A stretch of DNA of 64,000 bases from Spirochaetes bacterium ADurb.Bin218 (GCA_002069965.1 MWCI01000003.1:1-64000), one strand, 5' to 3'. Positions 15,935 through 26,970 are shown, numbered from the stretch's first letter. Notes: generated by a model from the letters alone, not told the origin. Numbers and translations are program-made.

Positions 15935-16564
15935 TTAAAAGGTATTAAACTTTACATATTCTTCTAAATTTCTTCTCCATGCCCTTGGAAGCAATTTTAG
16001 ACCAGGCTTAGCGTATCCGAGAGCAATTAGCATTGGCACTATTCTATCCTCAGGGATATTGAAATTTGCCTTAACCTTTTCTTCTGAAAATCCATCCATT
16101 GGGTGACTCTCAAATCCCATACCCTTTGCAGCAATCATTAGGTTCATTGCAAAGAGAGAAGTGTTTTTTACAGCAAAAAGTTTTCTCTCTATAGAATCCT
16201 TATCTTTGTGCTGAGCAAAGGGCATACTTTTAGTATTTTCAACATCGCTTTCCTTCATGTATCCCAGCTCTACCCAGCTTTTAAGAACTCTGTCAATGTT
16301 TTGTTCTATTGCACCAGGGTTTGCAATGATTATGAGTGTTGCGGAGGCCTCTGAAACTTTTGGTTGATTAAAGGCACATCGCTTTAATATTTCTTTTTTT
16401 GCTGGATCATTTACAACTACAACCTCCCATGGTTGCAAATTCATGCCAGATGGAGCTAAGGAGGCCAAAGCAATGAGCTCTTTAATCTTCTCATCTGGAA
16501 TTGTTTTCTCTTGATCAAAAAAGTTTATTGATCTTCTATCTTTAATGGCGTTTATAACTTCCAT
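15935..16564 (-). CDS. Nitroreductase-family FMN oxidoreductase (209 aa)
   Basis: The FMN phosphate-binding start DRRSINFF and the LASLAPSGMNLQPWEVVVV segment are hallmark parts of the nitroreductase family, and the C-terminal ALGYAKP motif is present. Members reduce quinones, nitro compounds or flavins with NAD(P)H; the physiological substrate cannot be given. It is a single gene with ribosome site AGGAG close to its ATG. Confidence 0.92.
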   Translation of the reverse strand: MEVINAIKDRRSINFFDQEKTIPDEKIKELIALASLAPSGMNLQPWEVVVVNDPAKKEILKRCAFNQPKVSEASATLIIIANPGAIEQNIDRVLKSWVELGYMKESDVENTKSMPFAQHKDKDSIERKLFAVKNTSLFAMNLMIAAKGMGFESHPMDGFSEEKVKANFNIPEDRIVPMLIALGYAKPGLKLLPRAWRRNLEEYVKFNTF

Positions 16565-16775
16565 AGAATTTTTCTCCTTACAGGATTTTAATTATATAAA
16601 TATAGCTTTATTTTTTGCTTTTGTCACTAAATTTTTTAAGATTTAAAATTTTATCTGGATTTTAGTGCTAATTGGTGACTTTTCTCTCGGGCTGTATTAT
16701 ATTTGCTGTAACTTTGATGTTTTAAGATAGTTCTTATATATATATTTTTTTATATAAAATTTTAAGGAGTTTTGT

Positions 16776-19277
16776 ATGCTTGAGAAAAGTAACAAGCCAA
16801 TAAACAGACAGATTCTGACAAAAAATAAATCTCTTGGGCTGGATGCGGAATCTATTAAGGAATCCTTTGTAAATCACATGGAATACTCCCTTGGCAAAGA
16901 TGAGTATTCTGCAACAGATCATGATTGTTATAGCAGCATAGCTCTTGCAGCAAGGGATAGGCTAATCGAAAGATGGATAAAGACTCAGCAGGCATATTAT
17001 AAGCATAACGTAAAAAGAATGTATTATCTTTCTCTTGAGTTTTTGATAGGAAGAACCCTTGGAAATAGTCTTATAAATCTTGGAATGTATAAAGAGGCAG
17101 ACAGGGCTCTGATGGATCTTGGTTATAATCTTGAGGAGTTGAGGGAAATTGAATGGGATGCAGGCCTTGGAAACGGAGGTTTGGGGAGGCTTGCTGCCTG
17201 CTTTATGGATTCACTTGCCACCTTGGCTCTGCCAGCTGCTGGATATGGGATACGATATGAATATGGAATATTCTTTCAAAGCATTAAAGATGGTTATCAG
17301 GTTGAGACTCCAGATAACTGGCTTCGGCTTGGAAATATATGGGAATTCCCAAGACCAGAATTTTTATATAATGTAAAGTTTTATGGAAGAGTAAATCAAT
17401 ATGTAGATCAAAATGGTAAACTTTGCTGTGAATGGATAGATACTGAAGATATAATGGCAATGGCCTATGATACACCTGTCCCTGGATACAGAAATAATAC
17501 TGTCAATAACCTGAGACTCTGGTCTGCAAAGGCATCACGGGAATTTGATCTGAATTATTTTAATGATGGGGATTATATTAAGGCAGTAGCAGAAAAATCC
17601 ATATCAGAAAATATTACAAAGGTTCTCTATCCCAATGATAATGTCTTTGAGGGGAAGGAGTTAAGGTTAAAGCAGGAGTATTTCTTTGTATCTGCCACAA
17701 TGCAGGATATCATCCGCAGATATAAAAAAACACACGGTGATTTTTCGCAGTTTCATGAAATGGTTGCAATTCAACTCAATGATACTCATCCAGCTATTGC
17801 TATACCAGAGCTTATGAGGATACTGATGGATGAAGAAGGCCTTGGTTGGGAGGACTCATGGAATATCACAGTAAAAACCTTTGGCTATACAAATCATACC
17901 ATACTGCCAGAGGCTCTGGAAAAATGGCCTGTGGCTCTTATGGAAAAGGTTTTGCCTCGACACATGCAGATTATTTATGAGATAAATAGAAGATTTATAG
18001 AAGAAGTAAGCATGAAGTTTCCTGATAACAATAGCATGATAAGGGATATTTCAATAATAGAGGAGGGCCCGGAGAAAAGGGTGCGTATGGCAAATCTTGC
18101 TATAATTGGAAGTCACTCAATAAATGGAGTTGCTGCATTGCACACAGAGATTCTCAAAAATCAGGTTTTTAAAGAGTTTTATCGTATATGGCCCGAAAAG
18201 TTTAATAATAAGACTAATGGAATAACACAGCGCAGATGGCTCAAGCTTTGTAATCCAAGGCTTTCAAATCTTATTACAGAAACTATTGGAGACAGATGGG
18301 TAACAGATTTGTATGAGCTTAAAAAGCTACAGGATTTCAAAGATGATCCATCCTTCCAGGAAAGATGGATGAAGGTTAAAAGAGATAATAAGGAGTTTTT
18401 AGCAGGATATATTTTAAGTCGCAATGGCATCGCTGTTAACGTTGATTCAATGTTTGATATACATGTTAAGAGAATTCATGAATATAAGCGTCAACTACTC
18501 AATGTCCTTCATGTTATTACATTGTATAATAGAATAAAGGATAACCCTTCTAAGGATTTTGTGCCACGAACAGTTATTTTTGCAGGCAAGGCTGCACCAG
18601 GGTACTATATGGCAAAGCTTATAATCAAGCTTATAAATTCAGTTGCAGATGTTGTAAATAGTGATCCAAAAGTCAGAGATGTTTTAAAAGTGCTATTTTT
18701 ACGCAATTATGCAGTTTCAAATGCAGAAAAGATTATTCCTGGAGCAGATCTATCTCAACAAATTTCAACAGCTGGTACAGAGGCCTCTGGCACTGGCAAT
18801 ATGAAATTTGCGCTTAATGGTGCAATCACAATTGGAACTCTTGATGGTGCAAATATTGAAATAAAGGAAGAGGTTGGTGAGGATAATATCTTCATCTTTG
18901 GACTTGATGCTGAGGGGGTTTCTTCACTGAAACGAAGCGGCTACAATCCCTTTTATTATTATAACAATAATCCTGAACTTGCAAATGTTATAAATCAGAT
19001 CCAGGGTGGATTTTTTTCAAAGGGCCAACCTGATCTATTCAGGCCAATTGTGGATTCTCTTTTGTATCAGGGGGATGCCTTTATGCTCTTTGCTGATTAT
19101 GATTCTTATGTTAAGTGCCAGGAGGAGGTGAGCAAAACTTATCTGGATAGAGCTAAATGGGCTGCTATGTCTATAATGAACACAGCAGGGATGGGCAAGT
19201 TTTCCACTGACAGAACCATCATGGAATATGCGCGGGATATATGGAATATCAAGCCAGTGGAGATTAAGGTGCCATAA
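16776..19277 (+). CDS. glgP: Glycogen/alpha-glucan phosphorylase (833 aa)
   Basis: This enzyme releases glucose-1-phosphate from glycogen or maltodextrin using pyridoxal phosphate. The N-terminal domain has [17 protein letters not shown] and [20 protein letters not shown]; the cofactor site is [15 protein letters not shown] with the Schiff-base Lys near residue 677; [12 protein letters not shown] is also conserved. Length is normal for the family. It stands alone behind an AT-rich promoter region, with AAGGAG before its ATG. A hairpin overlaps its stop (19266-19290). It indicates storage polysaccharide use. Confidence 0.97.
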   Translation: MLEKSNKPINRQILTKNKSLGLDAESIKESFVNHMEYSLGKDEYSATDHDCYSSIALAARDRLIERWIKTQQAYYKHNVKRMYYLSLEFLIGRTLGNSLINLGMYKEADRALMDLGYNLEELREIEWDAGLGNGGLGRLAACFMDSLATLALPAAGYGIRYEYGIFFQSIKDGYQVETPDNWLRLGNIWEFPRPEFLYNVKFYGRVNQYVDQNGKLCCEWIDTEDIMAMAYDTPVPGYRNNTVNNLRLWSAKASREFDLNYFNDGDYIKAVAEKSISENITKVLYPNDNVFEGKELRLKQEYFFVSATMQDIIRRYKKTHGDFSQFHEMVAIQLNDTHPAIAIPELMRILMDEEGLGWEDSWNITVKTFGYTNHTILPEALEKWPVALMEKVLPRHMQIIYEINRRFIEEVSMKFPDNNSMIRDISIIEEGPEKRVRMANLAIIGSHSINGVAALHTEILKNQVFKEFYRIWPEKFNNKTNGITQRRWLKLCNPRLSNLITETIGDRWVTDLYELKKLQDFKDDPSFQERWMKVKRDNKEFLAGYILSRNGIAVNVDSMFDIHVKRIHEYKRQLLNVLHVITLYNRIKDNPSKDFVPRTVIFAGKAAPGYYMAKLIIKLINSVADVVNSDPKVRDVLKVLFLRNYAVSNAEKIIPGADLSQQISTAGTEASGTGNMKFALNGAITIGTLDGANIEIKEEVGEDNIFIFGLDAEGVSSLKRSGYNPFYYYNNNPELANVINQIQGGFFSKGQPDLFRPIVDSLLYQGDAFMLFADYDSYVKCQEEVSKTYLDRAKWAAMSIMNTAGMGKFSTDRTIMEYARDIWNIKPVEIKVP

Positions 19278-19290
19278 TGATTGGCACCTT
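19266..19290 (+). terminator. Hairpin overlapping the glgP stop codon
   Basis: The arms aaggtgcc and ggcacctt form an eight-pair stem around a nine-base loop that includes the TAA stop. There is no T tract after it, so it may be a 3' stabiliser rather than an intrinsic terminator. Confidence 0.4.
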
Positions 19291-19347
19291 GCAAAAGCAT
19301 TTTATTTAAGCAGAGTTACAGCTGCTTTCCACAAAACAGAAGGATGA

Positions 19348-19464
19348 CTACTGCCTTTGTAAATTTTCTCGTCTTTTTTGGATAGTCAAAATCTGACCAA
19401 TAGAAAGCAAAATCCCGAGTCCACCAGCAAAGAATATAAAAAATATAGAACCATAGTTTAGCAT
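19348..19464 (-). CDS. Possible small single-pass membrane protein (38 aa)
   Basis: In the 19278-19602 gap the minus strand encodes MLNYGSIFFIFFAGGLGILL followed by a basic, Gln-rich tail (QKRRENLQRQ) and TAG. The composition is that of a small membrane peptide: one helix then positive charges. No good ribosome site precedes the ATG at 19464, so the call is tentative. Confidence 0.3.
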   Translation of the reverse strand: MLNYGSIFFIFFAGGLGILLSIGQILTIQKRRENLQRQ

Positions 19465-19602
19465 ATTAAAATTAAAACTCAGTTACATTAAAAGTCAAGT
19501 TATAAACTTTTTATTGGCAGTGAGAATTAAAATTTCAAAAATATATTGACAGCTATATATAATCTATACTGTTTGATATAGATTAAACGAGGGGTGAAAG
19601 TC

Positions 19603-20889
19603 GTGGGAAAGGAGAATTCTTATAGTGTAATAAAAAGATTTTATATATATTCTATTTTGTTTGGCATTTTTATGGGTATAATTTTTCCTATATATGCAGA
19701 TATATTTGTTGAGAAATGGGAAAATGAAAGCATGCATCTATTCTTTATGATTGGATGTATATCAGCAGGAATTTTTGTTGGAGCTTTTAGTTGTCTTATT
19801 TTCAGGCTTACGATTCTTAAAATCATAAAGGATTTAAATACTCAGTTTTCAAAACTTTCAGATTTAGATAATAATCTCTCTGTAAGGATTGACTGCAATT
19901 CTGCTGATGAGTTTGGAGTTTTATCCTCTGATTTCAATGCCTTTGCACAGTTTATATGCACTCTTGCAACTAAAATCAAAATATCATCAGAGAGATTGTT
20001 TTCTTTTTCTAAGGGGCTTGTTGAAACATCTAATTCTCTTATGGACTCTTGTCAGAGTGAGGCAAGCTCTGTGGAGCAAATAGCAGCTTCAATTGATGAG
20101 GTTGCCTCAAGTGTTGAAAGTGGATCTCAAAAGGCAAGTCAACAGTGTGAGAAGATTGAGCAACTCATGACTAATATTTATAATCTCTCGGAGGAGATCA
20201 ATACTATGAACAGCAAGATAGCAGAGTCTTTAAGCAGAAAAGAACAGATTCAGAAATATGCCCTAAGCGGAAAGACTGCACTTGGAAGCCTGTCAAATTC
20301 TATGGAAAAGATTTTATATAGCTCTGGAGAGATAAAAAATGTAGTTCTTGCAATAAGAGATATTTATGATAAAATTAATCTTCTTGCTCTCAATGCTGCA
20401 ATAGAGGCTGCAAGGGCAGGTGCTTATGGAAGAGGATTTTCTGTTGTTTCAGATGAGATTTCAAGATTGGCAGAAACTACTCAGGAAAGCCTTAAGAATA
20501 TTGAAAATTTAGTAGCCATAAATAATTTTGAGATAAATAAAAGCAGCAATGAGGTAAATGAGATAATTAAACATTTCAATGACATAATTCTTTTAATTGA
20601 GTCAGTAGCTCAGACCATTATGGATTTATCCAATGTCATGGAAAAAGGAATAAACACCAACAGATTGATATCTGCAGATATGAAAGCTATAAACAATCTT
20701 GCAGATGAAATTATGGAAATGTATAATGAAGATAAAATTGCCTTTGATGAGATTGTGAGATCTGTTGCAACAATATCTCACTCTATTCAATTGACCAGTG
20801 CAATAGCAGAGAAGCTTTCCAGTGATGCTAATCTTCTTCTCGGGGATATTGAGAAGTTTGCAGATAATGTGAATATGTTCAGGTTGTAA
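19603..20889 (+). CDS. Methyl-accepting chemotaxis-type receptor lacking a ligand domain (428 aa)
   Basis: Two membrane helices (about residues 12-33 and 47-68) are separated by only some 15 periplasmic residues, so there is no classical ligand-binding domain. A HAMP domain follows (about 68-118), then a long MCP signalling coiled coil with the conserved hairpin tip [20 protein letters not shown] that binds CheA and CheW. GTG at 19603 is chosen because GAGGGG lies eight bases upstream; GTG 19594 overlaps that site. It may sense membrane state or act with a partner. No che genes are near. Confidence 0.88.
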   Translation: MGKENSYSVIKRFYIYSILFGIFMGIIFPIYADIFVEKWENESMHLFFMIGCISAGIFVGAFSCLIFRLTILKIIKDLNTQFSKLSDLDNNLSVRIDCNSADEFGVLSSDFNAFAQFICTLATKIKISSERLFSFSKGLVETSNSLMDSCQSEASSVEQIAASIDEVASSVESGSQKASQQCEKIEQLMTNIYNLSEEINTMNSKIAESLSRKEQIQKYALSGKTALGSLSNSMEKILYSSGEIKNVVLAIRDIYDKINLLALNAAIEAARAGAYGRGFSVVSDEISRLAETTQESLKNIENLVAINNFEINKSSNEVNEIIKHFNDIILLIESVAQTIMDLSNVMEKGINTNRLISADMKAINNLADEIMEMYNEDKIAFDEIVRSVATISHSIQLTSAIAEKLSSDANLLLGDIEKFADNVNMFRL

Positions 20890-21309
20890 CTAAAATTTAT
20901 ATTTTTTCCATTTGTTAAAGAAAAAATCTTCAACCTGTTTATCTTTATAGGGCTTACCAAGGAAGGTGTGTTTACATCCCATGTATGCACTGCACTCAAA
21001 GGGTTTCACAGAATGAATAGTGCAGAGGTCTGTTTCATCAAGGAAAATACATCGCCCTTTTTCTTTGGTGTAATAGGAAGGCGCTATTGTTCCTGGTCTG
21101 GCTATGAATCTTTTCCCTTTGATCTTGGCAGGAGCAAGGCTGAGTACTTCCTCGTTCTGCTTGCAGGGTATTTTAACAAGATGGCTGATAATTAATTCCT
21201 CCACTGTAAGGTTTAGAAAGTTTGCAATTACAGGGAGATCTTCAGGAATAAGACGGCCGGGGTCATTTTTGCAAGCACTTACACATTCAAGGCAATCGCA
21301 ACTACTCAT
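20890..21309 (-). CDS. YkgJ-family cysteine-cluster protein (139 aa)
   Basis: The spaced cysteines CDCLECVSACK at the N-terminus, then KGRCIFLDETDLCTIHSVKPFEC and YMGC, form the YkgJ zinc/iron chelating domain of unknown role. The start is set at ATG 21309 because AGGAGAAG precedes it; an upstream TTG is unlikely. Its stop abuts that of the convergent receptor gene. Confidence 0.85.
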   Translation of the reverse strand: MSSCDCLECVSACKNDPGRLIPEDLPVIANFLNLTVEELIISHLVKIPCKQNEEVLSLAPAKIKGKRFIARPGTIAPSYYTKEKGRCIFLDETDLCTIHSVKPFECSAYMGCKHTFLGKPYKDKQVEDFFFNKWKKYKF

Positions 21310-21620
21310 TTTTATATCCACTTCTCCTGTTTTTAACAAAATTTATAATTAAATATCAGTAAAACATCCTGAAAAAATACTTTTAGCATAAAGTAATTAA
21401 TTATATGCTCCATGCCGTTGAGATGTTGCAAAGTATTTAATGAGTAAAAAGTTAAGAAATAAATTTTCTCTAAATGTTGTCAAGAGATTAAAGCTTGTTT
21501 ATGTAAAAGGCCAAGTGTAAAATTTCTTATATTTTGGCCATTTTTTTGCGATAATCGAAAAAATAATTGACATTTTTTTATTAAATCGCATTTTTTATTA
21601 AACTTTACCTGGAGGTTATT

Positions 21621-22445
21621 ATGAGCACAATGACTAATACAAGGTCTAAGGCCTTTACAATAAATGATTTTAAGACAAGAAAGCATTCAAAAACCCCAAT
21701 ATCAATGATTACCTGTTATGATTATGCCTTTGCCAGAATTGTTGATGAAACTGACATTGATGTCATTCTTGTTGGTGATTCCTTAGGAAATGTGGTAGCT
21801 GGTTATGAGACCACAATCCCCGTCACTGTTGATCAGATGATATATCATGCGGAGATTGTAAGACGTGGTGCTCCTTCAAAATTTGTTGTGATCGATATGC
21901 CTTTTATGAGTTATCATGTATCTGTAGAGGATTCTTTGCGCAATGCAGGAGACATGATGAAAAAAACAGGGGTTAATGCTGTGAAGCTTGAGGGTGGCAG
22001 GGAGTTTAAGTCTGTTGTTGAAGCTTTGACTGCTGCATCTATTCCTGTGATGGGACATCTTGGGCTTACTCCTCAATCTGTGCATAAACTCGGAGGCTAT
22101 TCTGTTCAAGGAAGAGAAGAAGAAAAGCGCAAGAGGCTTATAGAGGATGCTTTGATTTTGCAGGATGCAGGGATTTTTTCTCTGGTTTTAGAGAAGGTCC
22201 CGGCTTCACTTGCTCAGGAAATATCTGAGAAGCTTGCAATACCTACAATTGGAATTGGCGCTGGAAATGGCTGTGATGGTCAGGTCCTTGTTATAAATGA
22301 TTTACTTGGGCTTGATCAGGGATTTCATCCAAAGTTTGTAAAGAAATATGCCGATCTCTTTACTGTAGCAAAAGAGGCAATAAGCACCTATGACAGGGAA
22401 GTGAAGGAAAGATCTTTTCCATCAAAAGAACACTCCTATGAATAG
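21621..22445 (+). CDS. panB: Ketopantoate hydroxymethyltransferase
   Basis: PanB transfers a hydroxymethyl group from methylene-THF to alpha-ketoisovalerate in pantothenate/CoA synthesis. The signatures are clear: ISMITCYDYAFARIVDE, the metal site LVGDSLGNVV, MPFMSYH, VKLEGG, and MGHLGLTPQSVHKLGGY. Length of 274 is normal. The ATG follows TGGAGGT. An Lrp-type regulator begins at once after the stop, perhaps a local control gene. Confidence 0.97.
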   Translation: MSTMTNTRSKAFTINDFKTRKHSKTPISMITCYDYAFARIVDETDIDVILVGDSLGNVVAGYETTIPVTVDQMIYHAEIVRRGAPSKFVVIDMPFMSYHVSVEDSLRNAGDMMKKTGVNAVKLEGGREFKSVVEALTAASIPVMGHLGLTPQSVHKLGGYSVQGREEEKRKRLIEDALILQDAGIFSLVLEKVPASLAQEISEKLAIPTIGIGAGNGCDGQVLVINDLLGLDQGFHPKFVKKYADLFTVAKEAISTYDREVKERSFPSKEHSYE

Positions 22446-22451
22446 GTGCCA

Positions 22452-22916
22452 ATGAGCTTTGATAGAAAAATTGATTCCATTGATGCCAGCATAATTGAAC
22501 TTTTGCAAAGAGATGGCAGGCTAAGCAATACGGATATTGCAAGGGAGCTTGATGTATCTGAGGCAACTGTTCGTGGAAGAATCAAGAGGCTCATTGATGA
22601 TGAGGTTATCCAGATAGTTGCAGTTTCAAATCCCCTTCGACTTGGCTTTGAGATTACAGGGGATTTATATATAACTGTTGATATGAAAAAAATGGAGAAT
22701 GTCATTGCTAAGTTAAAAAATTTTAAAGAGCTCTGGTATATCGTGACAACAACTGGTCGCTTTAATCTCAATGCTGAGTTTGTTGTAAAGGATCTTGAAT
22801 CACTAAATGATTTAGTTTACAACAAGCTCAGCCACATTGATGGAATTTTGCAGATTGAAACTTCTATTATCATGAAATATATCAAACGGAAGTATGATTT
22901 TGGTACTCCAGCTTAG
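22452..22916 (+). CDS. Lrp/AsnC-family transcriptional regulator (154 aa)
   Basis: The helix-turn-helix IIELLQRDGRLSNTDIAREL with SEATVRGRIKRL and a RAM domain of about 80 residues (residues 70-148) are clear. ATG 22452 is six bases past the panB stop; GTG 22446 is possible. The close link to panB suggests response to a branched-chain intermediate or co-regulation with CoA synthesis, which is inference. Its stop is two bases from that of the convergent gene. Confidence 0.9.
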   Translation: MSFDRKIDSIDASIIELLQRDGRLSNTDIARELDVSEATVRGRIKRLIDDEVIQIVAVSNPLRLGFEITGDLYITVDMKKMENVIAKLKNFKELWYIVTTTGRFNLNAEFVVKDLESLNDLVYNKLSHIDGILQIETSIIMKYIKRKYDFGTPA

Positions 22917-22918
22917 TG

Positions 22919-23821
22919 TTAATCTTTTTTAGTAGCCTTTTCAAGAGCTGAAAATACCGAAGAATAATCTCCATTGGGATTCCATGCCACCCAGCCTCTT
23001 GCCTCTGTTTCTTCCACTGCCTGTATTTGAAGTAAAACGTACTCTGCAAGGGGAACCTTTGCATATTGGATATTATATGGAAAAGCCTGAATATATGGTT
23101 GAACTGCAATCTTTCCCTCGGTCCGTTTCAGCCCCTTTAATGTCCCTTCTTTGACTGTTTCACCAGGGGATGACATTCTTAATCTGTCTCCTGTATAGTG
23201 ACTTGGATATAGCATTGGATAGATGGCGTCAACATGAGGGGTAAAAATTTCTACCTTCTGACCAATATAATCATTCTGGTTGTAAACAATTCTTCCAAAG
23301 AGATCTGCAGAGAGTTTGATTTTGTTATCCTGCGCAATTTTTTTGAAGTCTGAAAGAAGTGATTCTATAAATAAATATTTTTTCTTTAGAGGATATGGGG
23401 CAGCTCCATCGGAAAACCTTATATAGTCCAGTTGAACTTCATCAAATCCACTTGCTGCAGATGATGCTATTAGCTGCCTTAGCGCTTCAATGTCTTCATC
23501 TGCCACTGGCATCTTTGTAATTCCATCCTGAAAGCACACAACTCTTGCAACTATATACAAGCCTTCGTTTTTGAGATAATCAATGACTTCTTTTTTTGCA
23601 TTAAATTTTCTGCTTCCATATTTGTGAATATCAATGACGAGCATATTTATGCCAAGGGGGGCTCCCTTTTCTACTATTTGTTTTATATATGATAAATTTG
23701 CTGCCTTAAAATTTGGTATATATAGAGCTCTCATTTTTTTTGTTTGTTGTTGCTGTCCTGTCCCGTGAGATATACAACTTAGTGTTAGCAGTAGTATGAG
23801 TATCTTTTTTGTCAGTTTCAT
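22919..23821 (-). CDS. Exported glycoside-hydrolase-like protein, DUF4015 type (300 aa)
   Basis: An N-terminal signal peptide (MKLTKKILILLLTLSCISHG) is followed by a TIM-barrel protein of the putative glycosyl hydrolase DUF4015 family: LVIDIHKYGSRKF, then FDEVQLDYIRFSDG, LSADLFGR and DAIYPMLYPSHY. It probably acts in the envelope. The start at 23821 follows AGAGGT; a longer frame upstream would overlap the next gene and lacks a signal peptide at its start. Substrate unknown. Confidence 0.85.
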   Translation of the reverse strand: MKLTKKILILLLTLSCISHGTGQQQQTKKMRALYIPNFKAANLSYIKQIVEKGAPLGINMLVIDIHKYGSRKFNAKKEVIDYLKNEGLYIVARVVCFQDGITKMPVADEDIEALRQLIASSAASGFDEVQLDYIRFSDGAAPYPLKKKYLFIESLLSDFKKIAQDNKIKLSADLFGRIVYNQNDYIGQKVEIFTPHVDAIYPMLYPSHYTGDRLRMSSPGETVKEGTLKGLKRTEGKIAVQPYIQAFPYNIQYAKVPLAEYVLLQIQAVEETEARGWVAWNPNGDYSSVFSALEKATKKD

Positions 23822-23870
23822 TTTACCTCTATATTTTTTATGTAATGTTTTGCATATGTGTATTATGAAA

Positions 23871-25436
23871 TTATTTCCATAGTGGATATATTTTATTGTC
23901 CTTAGATATGAAATCAATGCACTGTAGGTCTACCAATTTATTAATCTCTTCATGGATATCTTCCTTTGAGAAATTCATCCTTTGAGAGAGAAAGTTAATA
24001 AAATCTTCCTTAGGATTGGCAGAGTTATCAAGGGAACTTCCAGGGTATAACTCAACTAATTCATTTACAATAATCTCCCGTACAAACTCCGATGAGTGCA
24101 TGGATGTAATGAGCTCTTTTTCTTCTTTCGAGAGTTTGCCTCCATTGCTATATCTCTGCTCCAGAACAGTAACATAATCTTTTATGCTGTTGTTAAAGCC
24201 TTCAACTATTTCATTTATACGCTGTGGAGAAATCCATGGTGTCGCAGATACAGCTCTGTTTGCGTCATAGAGAGCCCAGTCCTCTGTAAGGATCTCAATT
24301 TTATAAAAATCTTTCATTTCACGCACTTCAGTTCCTGGAAATGGGGCAAGTATATGGAAGCCATAGGTATCGCTCAATTCTTTTGCAAATTCGAGAGTTT
24401 TCTGCACAGTCTCTTCTGTTTCTCCTGGCAAACCAATTATGTATGAAGTCATTGCAGTGATGCCTACTTCTTTACACATTGCAATAGCCTCTTTGCATTT
24501 TTCCAGTGTTATGTTTTTCTTTACCCTGTCAAGTATCTCCTGATTGCCACTTTCAATTCCAAAACAAAGCAAGGTGCAGCCAGCATCTTTCATGTGCTCC
24601 AGTAAGTCAAGGCTCACAGTATCAACACGTGCAAAGGCAGTCCATGGATGGTTAATTCCTCTTACTTTAATCTCTTTGCATATTTCTATACAGCGGCTTT
24701 TGTGAGAGGTAAAGAGATCATCAACTATATTTATCTGCTTGAATTTCATGGTGCTTAGCATTTCAAATTCATCAACAACTCGATTTGTGTCAAAATATCT
24801 CACCTTTCTTCCAACCATCTTGCTTCCAACACAGAAGATGCATGTAAAGGGGCATCCCCTGGATGTCACCATGTTAATTGGAAATCCCAGCGCACGATAT
24901 TTCGAAATTTGAATTAGATGTCGAGCTGGATATGGCAGTATGTTTATGTCCTGTATAAAATCTCTATTGGGGTTATGGATGATCTCATTGTCTTTTGTGC
25001 GATAGGATATCCCTGCAATATTTTTATAGCTTTCCTGATTTTTTATGTTAGATAGCAATTCAAGGAATGTCAATTCTCCCTCACCGCGAACTATAACATC
25101 AATAAAAGGGTAGTGCAGTAGCATATTGGTAGCATCAAAAGTTGCATGGGGACCACCAAAGACAGCAATAAGATCCGGGTTAATGTCTTTGTATGATTTC
25201 AAGATTTTGAGAGCCTTTTTTACGTTCATTGTAACAGCACTTGCACCAATCACATCAGGTGAGAATGATGAAATAACCTCCTTTGCTCTTTTTTCTGAAA
25301 AGGCATTTACCACGTAATCTTCAATTCTCACTTCAATGGCATTATCCTCAAGATATGCTGCCAGAGACATAAGACCAAAGGGTGGAGCAGGGCATTCTTC
25401 AAAGGGATATGGGGGATTTAAAAGTAAGACTTTCAT
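23871..25436 (-). CDS. B12-binding-domain radical SAM protein (521 aa)
   Basis: An N-terminal cobalamin-binding Rossmann domain (VLLLNPPYPF at residue 3, VIGASAVTMN, VFGGPHAT, VRGEGE) is followed by a radical SAM core with GCPFTCIFC. The DXHXXG cobalamin lower-ligand motif is not seen, as in many class B enzymes. The C-terminal 130 residues are helical and unassigned. Such proteins methylate or rearrange lipids, tetrapyrroles or peptides; the substrate is unknown. It reads ahead of the DUF4015 gene with a gap of 49 bases. Confidence 0.88.
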   Translation of the reverse strand: MKVLLLNPPYPFEECPAPPFGLMSLAAYLEDNAIEVRIEDYVVNAFSEKRAKEVISSFSPDVIGASAVTMNVKKALKILKSYKDINPDLIAVFGGPHATFDATNMLLHYPFIDVIVRGEGELTFLELLSNIKNQESYKNIAGISYRTKDNEIIHNPNRDFIQDINILPYPARHLIQISKYRALGFPINMVTSRGCPFTCIFCVGSKMVGRKVRYFDTNRVVDEFEMLSTMKFKQINIVDDLFTSHKSRCIEICKEIKVRGINHPWTAFARVDTVSLDLLEHMKDAGCTLLCFGIESGNQEILDRVKKNITLEKCKEAIAMCKEVGITAMTSYIIGLPGETEETVQKTLEFAKELSDTYGFHILAPFPGTEVREMKDFYKIEILTEDWALYDANRAVSATPWISPQRINEIVEGFNNSIKDYVTVLEQRYSNGGKLSKEEKELITSMHSSEFVREIIVNELVELYPGSSLDNSANPKEDFINFLSQRMNFSKEDIHEEINKLVDLQCIDFISKDNKIYPLWK

Positions 25437-25544
25437 ATTTATCCTTTCGCTATTTAATCAACAGTCTCTGTTAATGTTATTTAAAAACATAAATCAAATT
25501 TGGCAAGATTTTTTAGATTTTTAAATCTTATATTAAAGAAGTAG

Positions 25545-25585
25545 ATAAAAAATCTGTTCTGTTGTGATTTCACGACAGATTTTTT
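25545..25585. terminator. Bidirectional terminator
   Basis: The arms 25558-25567 and 25570-25579 (tctgttgtga/tcacgacaga, one G-T pair) are flanked by A and T tracts. On the minus strand it serves the TPR gene that stops at 25690. Confidence 0.75.
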
Positions 25586-25689
25586 GTGTATTGTCTCTTT
25601 TGATTTTACCATATCATCATTTTACATGGCAAAAATCCTTTGATGAGTTTCAATAAGTTAGAGAGTCTTTTTTAAAAAGACACAATGTA

Positions 25690-26913
25690 TTAAAGCTCAG
25701 CAACATTTTCAGAAATATAACCTTCATCTTCCTGATTTAACTGGTAATCAGCTTTGACTGTTTTAGAATTAGAAGAGCTATTGTCCTTGAAGGATGACTC
25801 GGAATCTTCTTCGTATGATTCAGAATCATCTGTTTCAGGTTCTTTTTCTTTATACTTATAAAACATTTCCTTAGTGCTCATATCTTTCCACTGCTTTGCC
25901 TTTATAACATATCTACCATTGGGATATGTATCCAGATAATACTGAAATTCCCTCGCAGCCAGATCGTAATTTTTTGCTAAAAAGTAAGTATAGCCACATT
26001 TAATAACAGCATCCTGATCTTTGTGATAAAATCCATTGCTTAAGGTTTTTTTGAAATATGCAATGGCATTGTTATATTGCTTGAGGTTGAGATAGGACTC
26101 ACCAATCCAGTAAAGTGCATTTTCAGTTTTTTCGCTTTCCGGGAATTGCTTCAGATATTTTTTGAAAAACTCTATTGCCTGATAATAACTGCCTCTCCTG
26201 AAATTGCTCAGGCCGCTATCGTATAACTGCCTGTCGTAGGATCTTGTAACGTCATTTGTATAGTAGCTGAAATTTGAGTAATATTTAAGAAAGTGATCAT
26301 ATAAGGTATAGGCTTCTGAATCCATTCCAATTCTTTTATAAACTCGTGCCTTGCCAAGAATTGCTTCTTCGTTGTTTCCATTTTCTGCAAGAGCCAGGTC
26401 AAACATTCTACGAGATGCGTTAAATTCTCCTCTTTTAAGATAAATATGGCCAAGTTCACTATAAACTCTGCTTCTAAAGTCTTTATCATCAGAGTAATTC
26501 AGCAAAGATAGTAACTGGTGAATACCTTCTTCATCATACCTTTTCATAACCTTTAAGCGTGCAACTCTGGCTTTTATCTCCTGTTCTGTTTCTTTAGCGA
26601 TATTTGAATTATTTTTTAGAAGGTATATATATTTAAGATATGCAAGTCTATTGAGGTTGAGCCGTTCATAACCCTGGGCTATGTAGTAGTAAGCCTCAAA
26701 GGCTGAGTCTGTTTTTGGATATTTTGCAATAACCTTTGTAAATATATCAATGGCCTTGTTTATTGACTCCTGATTGCCCCTTTCAAAGGCCATTTTTCCT
26801 TCTACAATAAGTTCTCTTGCTTCTCTTTCTGGTTTTATGAAAGAGTCATAATAGGCAAAAAGACCTATGCCTAAAAAAATTAAAACTATACCAACCAAGA
26901 TCCATTGCTTCAT
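25690..26913 (-). CDS. Membrane-anchored TPR protein (407 aa)
   Basis: An N-terminal anchor helix (residues 4-21) is followed by about eight TPR-like repeats up to residue 345, including AFEAYYYIAQGYERLN, VYSELGHIYLKRGEFN and ALYWIGESYLNLKQYN. The tail (350-407) is Ser-, Glu- and Asp-rich and likely disordered. It would act as a periplasmic scaffold. The FN3 protein gene lies 57 bases upstream on the same strand, so they probably form an operon. Such pairs occur in spirochaete envelope and flagellar collar systems, but that link is a guess. Confidence 0.8.
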   Translation of the reverse strand: MKQWILVGIVLIFLGIGLFAYYDSFIKPEREARELIVEGKMAFERGNQESINKAIDIFTKVIAKYPKTDSAFEAYYYIAQGYERLNLNRLAYLKYIYLLKNNSNIAKETEQEIKARVARLKVMKRYDEEGIHQLLSLLNYSDDKDFRSRVYSELGHIYLKRGEFNASRRMFDLALAENGNNEEAILGKARVYKRIGMDSEAYTLYDHFLKYYSNFSYYTNDVTRSYDRQLYDSGLSNFRRGSYYQAIEFFKKYLKQFPESEKTENALYWIGESYLNLKQYNNAIAYFKKTLSNGFYHKDQDAVIKCGYTYFLAKNYDLAAREFQYYLDTYPNGRYVIKAKQWKDMSTKEMFYKYKEKEPETDDSESYEEDSESSFKDNSSSNSKTVKADYQLNQEDEGYISENVAEL

Positions 26914-26970
26914 AAATATTCTCCTGTTAAAATACTATATAAAAAATATACAAAATATCAACTCAAAAAA

